Positions 57,892-64,000 of a stretch of 64,000 nt of DNA are shown here, piece after piece. The notes under the pieces were generated by a model, which saw nothing but the letters and a program-made list of their open reading frames with translations, had not been told where the DNA came from and did no database searches. Each line of letters opens with the position of its first letter. Position 1 is the first letter of the stretch. This stretch comes from Cellulomonas sp. 73-92 (lineage in GTDB: Bacteria > Actinomycetota > Actinomycetes > Actinomycetales > Cellulomonadaceae): contig NZ_MKTH01000014.1 of the NCBI RefSeq assembly GCF_001898175.1, forward strand, positions 850 through 64,849, read 5' to 3'. Position numbers and translations under genes: made by a program.

Positions 57892-58057
57892 TGACGGCGG
57901 TGCCGCGCGCCCACCTGCCTGCGGTCTGTCGTGACCCCGTCCGTCACCGGCTCGGTCCGTCCTCAGACTGCGGGTGGGAATCCCCCGGATCGCGGCGTCG
58001 AGATCACCACACCCCCTGTCCGCACTACTCCCTGTCCGCATCGGAGCCATTCCCTAC

Positions 58058-59524
58058 ATGAGCATCTCCACCCCCGCGAAGCCCGCCGCCCAGCAGGTCG
58101 CGGTCAACGACATCGGCACGGCCGAGGACCTGATGGCCGCGATCGACGCGACCATCAAGTACTTCAACGACGGCGACATCGTCGAAGGCACCATCGTCAA
58201 GGTCGACCGCGACGAGGTCCTCCTCGACATCGGCTACAAGACCGAGGGCGTCATCCCCTCCCGCGAGCTGTCCATCAAGCACGACGTGGACCCCGGTGAG
58301 GTCGTCAAGGTCGGCGACGCGGTCGAGGCCCTTGTCCTCCAGAAGGAGGACAAGGAAGGCCGGCTGATCCTGTCCAAGAAGCGGGCCCAGTACGAGCGCG
58401 CGTGGGGCACGATCGAGAAGATCAAGGAGGAGGACGGCGTCGTCACCGGCACCGTCATCGAGGTCGTCAAGGGCGGCCTGATCCTCGACATCGGTCTGCG
58501 CGGCTTCCTGCCGGCCTCGCTCGTGGAGATGCGGCGCGTGCGGGACCTCGCCCCCTACGTGGGCAAGGAGATCGAGGCGAAGATCATCGAGCTGGACAAG
58601 AACCGCAACAACGTGGTCCTGTCCCGCCGCGCGTGGCTCGAGCAGACGCAGTCCGAGGTCCGCTCCACCTTCCTGCAGACCCTCCAGAAGGGCCAGGTCC
58701 GCGAGGGCGTCGTCTCGTCGATCGTCAACTTCGGTGCGTTCGTCGACCTGGGTGGCGTGGACGGCCTCGTGCACGTCTCCGAGCTCTCGTGGAAGCACAT
58801 CGACCACCCGTCGGAGGTCGTCGAGGTCGGCCAGCCGGTCACCGTCGAGGTGCTCGACGTCGACTTCGACCGCGAGCGGGTCTCGCTGTCGCTCAAGGCG
58901 ACGCAGGAGGACCCGTGGCAGGCGTTCGCCCGGACGCACGCCATCGGCCAGGTCGTCCCCGGCAAGGTCACCAAGCTCGTCCCGTTCGGCGCGTTCGTGC
59001 GCGTCGAGGACGGCATCGAGGGCCTGGTCCACATCTCCGAGCTGGCGGTTCGCCACGTGGAGATCCCCGAGCAGGTCGTCCAGGTCGGCGACGACGTCTT
59101 CGTCAAGGTCATCGACATCGACCTGGAGCGCCGCCGCATCTCGCTGTCGCTCAAGCAGGCGAACGAGGGCTTCGACCCGGCGTCGGAGGACTTCGACCCG
59201 TCGCTCTACGGCATGGCCGCGGAGTACGACGAGCAGGGCAACTACAAGTACCCGGAGGGCTTCGACCCGACGACGAGCGAGTGGCTGCCCGGCTACGAGA
59301 CGCAGCGCGAGGCCTGGGAGGCGCAGTACGCCGCCGCCCACTCGCGGTGGGAGGCGCACCGCAAGCAGGTGGCCGCTGCCGCCGCCGCGGACGCCGAGGC
59401 CGCCGTGAGCGGCGACGCGGCCGTCGCGCCGTCGTCGTACTCCTCGTCGTCCGACGAGGCGACGGGCACGCTCGCCTCGGACGAGGCGCTCGCCGCGCTG
59501 CGGGAGAAGCTCACCGGCAACTGA
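58058..59524 (+). CDS. rpsA: 30S ribosomal protein S1
   Basis: RNA-binding ribosomal protein of 488 aa with four S1 domains. They begin near residues 35 (GDIVEGTIVKVDRDEVLLDI), 120 (GVVTGTVIEVVKGGLILDI), 205 (GQVREGVVSSIVNFGAFVDL) and 290 (GQVVPGKVTKLVPFGAFVRV). An acidic, Ala/Ser-rich C-terminal tail follows. Four domains rather than the six of E. coli is usual in actinobacteria. GGAG lies 11 nt before ATG 58058, a long spacing. A strong terminator follows. Confidence 0.97.
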   Translation: MSISTPAKPAAQQVAVNDIGTAEDLMAAIDATIKYFNDGDIVEGTIVKVDRDEVLLDIGYKTEGVIPSRELSIKHDVDPGEVVKVGDAVEALVLQKEDKEGRLILSKKRAQYERAWGTIEKIKEEDGVVTGTVIEVVKGGLILDIGLRGFLPASLVEMRRVRDLAPYVGKEIEAKIIELDKNRNNVVLSRRAWLEQTQSEVRSTFLQTLQKGQVREGVVSSIVNFGAFVDLGGVDGLVHVSELSWKHIDHPSEVVEVGQPVTVEVLDVDFDRERVSLSLKATQEDPWQAFARTHAIGQVVPGKVTKLVPFGAFVRVEDGIEGLVHISELAVRHVEIPEQVVQVGDDVFVKVIDIDLERRRISLSLKQANEGFDPASEDFDPSLYGMAAEYDEQGNYKYPEGFDPTTSEWLPGYETQREAWEAQYAAAHSRWEAHRKQVAAAAAADAEAAVSGDAAVAPSSYSSSSDEATGTLASDEALAALREKLTGN

Positions 59525-59538
59525 CGGGAGCCGCGTCA

Positions 59539-59574
59539 CGACGGGCCGGTCACCTTCGGGTGGCCGGCCCGTCG
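59539..59574 (+). terminator. rpsA terminator with UUCG tetraloop
   Basis: A 16-bp stem (59539-59554 with 59559-59574, one G-U pair) closes on C(TTCG)G. It starts 15 nt after the rpsA stop. Stem length and tetraloop make it one of the strongest hairpins in the window. Confidence 0.85.
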
Positions 59575-59619
59575 GCGTCTCCGCGTGCGAGACCCGGCGG
59601 GCAGGGCAGGATGGCGCCC

Positions 59620-60234
59620 ATGCAGCGCATCGGGCTGACCGGCGGGATCGCGGCAGGCAAGTCGGTGGTGGCGCGCCGATTCACGGAGCTGGGCGCGGTG
59701 GTGATCGACGCCGACGAGCTCGCGCGGCTCGCCGTGCGGCCGGGGACCAGCGGGTACGACGAGGTCGTGGGCGCGTTCGGGCCGCAGGTGGTGGGCTCCG
59801 ACGGCGCGCTCGACCGGGCCGCGCTCGGGCGGATGGTCTTCGCCGACGAGGCGGCGCGCCGGCGGCTGGAGGCGATCGTCCATCCGCAGGTGCGCCGGCT
59901 CGCCGCCGAGCGCGAGGCGGCGGCGGCCGCGGCGGACCCGGCCGCCGTCGTCGTGCACGACATCCCGCTGCTGGTCGAGACGGGTCAGGCCGACTCGTTC
60001 GGGGTCGTCGTGGTCGTCGCGGCGCCGGCCGCGCTGCGGGTCGACCGGCTGGTGCGGCTGCGGGGGATGCCACGGCCGGACGCGCAGGCGCGGGTCGCGG
60101 CGCAGGCGTCCGACGACGAGCGGGAGGCCGCAGCGGACGTGGTGCTGGACGGCACCGGGACGGACGACGAGCTGCGCGCGCAGGTCGACGCGCTGTGGCA
60201 GCGGCTGGCCGAGGAGCGGGCCGAGGAGTCGTAG
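59620..60234 (+). CDS. coaE: Dephospho-CoA kinase
   Basis: Kinase of 204 aa for the last step of coenzyme A synthesis. The P-loop is LTGGIAAGKSVV, then VIDADELARLAV, and VVHDIPLLVETGQ with the Walker B-like aspartate. ATG 59620 gives the usual MQRIGLTGG start. CAGGAT (59607-59612) ends 7 nt before it and suggests leaderless transcription. ATG 59611 in frame is a less likely alternative. The rpsA-coaE linkage is conserved in actinobacteria. Confidence 0.94.
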   Translation: MQRIGLTGGIAAGKSVVARRFTELGAVVIDADELARLAVRPGTSGYDEVVGAFGPQVVGSDGALDRAALGRMVFADEAARRRLEAIVHPQVRRLAAEREAAAAAADPAAVVVHDIPLLVETGQADSFGVVVVVAAPAALRVDRLVRLRGMPRPDAQARVAAQASDDEREAAADVVLDGTGTDDELRAQVDALWQRLAEERAEES

Positions 60235-60364
60235 CGCCCGCGGCACCCCAACGGGTGAATGGCAGCGGATCCGCACAACTTCTCGCTCGTGGATGCCGAA
60301 ACCAGGTGGACGGGCGCAGCGACGCGCCCGGCCGCCTGCGGGCGGGATCGCACCGGAGGTGGAG

Positions 60365-60817
60365 ATGTCCGTGTCGGCGGTGGGTACGCGCGGCTGGGCC
60401 GCCAGGCCATGGCAGTCGAAGGCTTCGGTGTCCGTGCAGTCGTCGCGGCTGACCGCCGCGCGGATGGTGGAGCTCGCCGTCGAGGCGAGCCGGCACGTGC
60501 AGGACGACCGTGGCTGGGTGGCGGTGCGCGACCGCGGCGCCATGCGCGTCGACCTGCGGATCCGGGACATGGTGCGCGACGACGGCGCCGAGGTGATGCA
60601 GTTCCACGTCGAGATGGCGCTCGGTGCGGGCCGCGTGACGGCCCGCAGCTCCGTCGACAGCTTCCAGGTGAAGGAGTCGGGCCTGGCCGGGCTCGTGTCG
60701 GCCGGCAACAAGAAGATCCTCGGCTACTCGGCGTACGAGCGGTACATGGAGGTCTTCGGCGCCCTCGTCTCCGCGGACGACCCCGCCGCCCAGGTGTCGT
60801 TCACCAGCGGGAAGTAG
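60365..60817 (+). CDS. Protein of unknown function between coaE and uvrB
   Basis: Soluble alpha/beta protein of 150 aa. It has alternating charged strands (VRDRGAMRVDLRIRDMV, QFHVEMALGAGRVTARS) and a C-terminal NKKILGYSAYERYMEVFG. No signal peptide or membrane helix. GGAGGTGGAG precedes ATG 60365, so this start is preferred to the ATG at 60293. Codon use fits the core genome. No named family is recognised. Confidence 0.7.
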   Translation: MSVSAVGTRGWAARPWQSKASVSVQSSRLTAARMVELAVEASRHVQDDRGWVAVRDRGAMRVDLRIRDMVRDDGAEVMQFHVEMALGAGRVTARSSVDSFQVKESGLAGLVSAGNKKILGYSAYERYMEVFGALVSADDPAAQVSFTSGK

Positions 60818-60856
60818 CGCGCACACCCGCCGGGAGGTCGTGTCGGTGGCGCGACG

Positions 60857-60862
60857 TACGGT
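60857..60862 (+). promoter_or_regulatory. Candidate leaderless promoter -10 box of uvrB
   Basis: TACGGT ends 6 nt before the uvrB ATG. No Shine-Dalgarno and no recognisable LexA box were seen in the gap. Confidence 0.4.
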
Positions 60863-60868
60863 GGTGGC

Positions 60869-62971
<2,103 letters not shown>

Positions 62972-63017
62972 CCTGCCGGCGGCCCCGCCGCGGCGAGGCT
63001 GCCCTACACTGACCCGC

Positions 63018-63124
63018 GGAGGGGAGTACTCCCCACGGTGTCGTCGTCACCACGGTCGCCAGCGTTGCCGGCCCGGTGACACCGGTCGGAGCCCTCGCGG
63101 GCCCGGCAGAGAAGACCTCCGGTC
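63018..63124 (+). promoter_or_regulatory. yybP-ykoY-type (manganese) riboswitch
   Basis: The leader carries the conserved 5' element GGAGGGGAGTA (63018-63028) and the 3' element CAGAGAAGACCTCC (63107-63120), with two GC-rich arms between. It lies directly upstream of a TerC-family gene, the classical location. TACACT (63005-63010) is a candidate -10 just before it. Confidence 0.8.
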
Positions 63125-63147
63125 ATGTCGTCATGCCGACCGGAGGT
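63115..63147 (+). promoter_or_regulatory. Hairpin sequestering the TerC-gene ribosome site
   Basis: ACCTCCGGTC (63115-63124) pairs perfectly with GACCGGAGGT (63138-63147) over 13 nt. The 3' arm contains the Shine-Dalgarno GGAGG (63142-63146). The 5' arm is the riboswitch's conserved 3' strand, so the two structures exclude each other: a translational on-switch. Confidence 0.8.
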
Positions 63148-63153
63148 TCCCGT

Positions 63154-64000
63154 ATGGACGTCCCTGGATGGGTCTGGGCGCTCACCGTCGCCGTCATCCT
63201 CGTCATGCTCGCCGTCGACTACGTCGGGCACGTCCGTTCGCCGCACGAGCCGTCGCTGCGCGAGTCCGCGCGCTGGTCGGCGGGGTACGTCGGCGTGGCC
63301 CTGGCGTTCGGGCTCGTCGTCTGGCTCGTCTGGGGCGGCGAGCTCGGCGGTCAGTACTTCGCCGGGTACGTCACCGAGAAGAGCCTCTCGGTCGACAACC
63401 TGTTCGTCTTCGTCCTGGTGATGAGCAGCTTCCGGGTGCCGCGGCGCTACCAGCAGAAGGTGCTGCTCGTCGGGATCACGGTGGCGCTGGCGCTGCGGAC
63501 GGGGCTGATCTTCGCCGGCGCCGCGCTCATCGAGAACGTCAGCTGGATCTTCTACCTCTTCGGGGCGTTCCTGCTGTACACGGCGTGGACGCAGGTGCGC
63601 GGCGGCAGCACGGGCGAGAGCGAGTACTCCGAGAACGCGGTGCTGCGCCTCACGCGTCGGCTGCTGCGGACCACGGACGACTACGAGGGCGACGCGCTCG
63701 TCGTGCGCCGCGACGGCGTCCGGCACGTCACGCCCATGCTCGTCGTCATGCTCGCGATCGGCACCGCCGACGTGCTGTTCGCCCTCGACTCGATCCCGGC
63801 GATCTTCGGGCTCACGGAGCAGACGTACCTGGTCTTCACCGCCAACGCGTTCTCGTTGCTCGGGCTGCGGCAGCTGTTCTTCCTCGTCGACGGGCTGCTG
63901 GACCGGCTCGTCTACCTGTCCTACGGCCTGGGCGCGATCCTGGGCTTCATCGGGATCAAGCTGGTGCTGCACGCGCTCCACGCCAACGAGCTGCCGTTCG
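63154..64000 (+). CDS. TerC/Alx-family membrane protein (cut by window end)
   Basis: First 282 codons of a TerC-family multi-pass protein. Family signatures are EKSLSVDNLFVFVLVMSSF, with the acidic and Asn residues thought to bind metal, and IGTADVLFALDSIPAIFGL. At least seven hydrophobic helices are visible. Members such as Alx and MntP-related TerC proteins act in manganese export or metallation of secreted proteins, which fits the manganese riboswitch. ATG 63154 has GGAGG 7 nt upstream; ATG 63133 lies inside the regulatory hairpin loop and is rejected. Confidence 0.92.
   Translation, partial: MDVPGWVWALTVAVILVMLAVDYVGHVRSPHEPSLRESARWSAGYVGVALAFGLVVWLVWGGELGGQYFAGYVTEKSLSVDNLFVFVLVMSSFRVPRRYQQKVLLVGITVALALRTGLIFAGAALIENVSWIFYLFGAFLLYTAWTQVRGGSTGESEYSENAVLRLTRRLLRTTDDYEGDALVVRRDGVRHVTPMLVVMLAIGTADVLFALDSIPAIFGLTEQTYLVFTANAFSLLGLRQLFFLVDGLLDRLVYLSYGLGAILGFIGIKLVLHALHANELPF

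Noticed and set aside
60818..60868. LexA (SOS) box before uvrB
   Set aside because: No GAAC-N4-GTTC-like palindrome is visible in the gap.
63133..63135. Upstream ATG as start of the TerC-family gene
   Set aside because: It lies in the loop of the sequestering hairpin without its own ribosome site. ATG 63154 has GGAGG at 7 nt.

Overview
The window is a very high-GC (about 73%) actinobacterial chromosome segment. The gene order hisI-trpE-trpCBA-lgt-gltBD-pyk followed by pdtaR-polA-pfkA-rpsA-coaE-uvrB, the GTG-rich starts, the 4-base GTGA/ATGA gene overlaps and several leaderless-type promoters suggest Micrococcales, most like Cellulomonas or a close relative. The genus is an inference.

Layout. 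1-4.1 kb: a heterodimeric ABC exporter with one degenerate ATP site. 4.1-20 kb: core metabolism, with hisI, trpE and the Trp-operon membrane protein, trpC-trpB-trpA-lgt, gltB-gltD and pyk. 20.2-36.6 kb: a uronate catabolic locus. A long minus-strand operon (DUF2264 protein, sugar-binding lipoprotein, two permeases, DUF624 protein, GH88 unsaturated glucuronyl hydrolase, FAH-family enzyme, KduI, KduD, acyltransferase fusion, KDPG aldolase, KDG kinase) diverges from a heparinase II/III-like lyase and a DeoR-HTH/LacI-sensor hybrid regulator. Together they would import uronate oligosaccharides, cleave them in the cytoplasm and route 4-deoxy-5-ketouronate through KDG and KDPG to pyruvate and glyceraldehyde 3-phosphate. 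36.7-41.4 kb: a SigE-family sigma factor with a membrane-anchored BNR-repeat protein, an orphan gene, and amt-glnK.

41.4-50.2 kb is an accessory island of lower GC. It carries a PASTA/DUF4839 lipoprotein, an ISL3 element with an 8-bp target duplication and a frameshifted transposase, an IS110 element nested in the ISL3 right end, a DUF6308 gene, a frameshifted DUF1232 gene, an ISL3 remnant, and a restriction-modification system whose adenine methyltransferase is split into two genes in permuted order. A tRNA-like gene with anticodon CAA but a short variable loop closes the island. From 50.5 kb on the sequence is core again: pdtaR, acetyltransferase, thioesterase, polA, methyltransferase, membrane protein, pfkA, rpsA, coaE, uvrB, and a TerC-family gene behind a yybP-ykoY-type riboswitch, cut by the window end.

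The most striking signal is in the IS110 non-coding left end. It can be read as a bridge RNA. A loop at 44279-44315 carries two guides that match, on both sides of a TC core, exactly the ISL3-end sequence the element now sits in. A second loop at 44374-44413 carries shorter matches to the element's own two ends.
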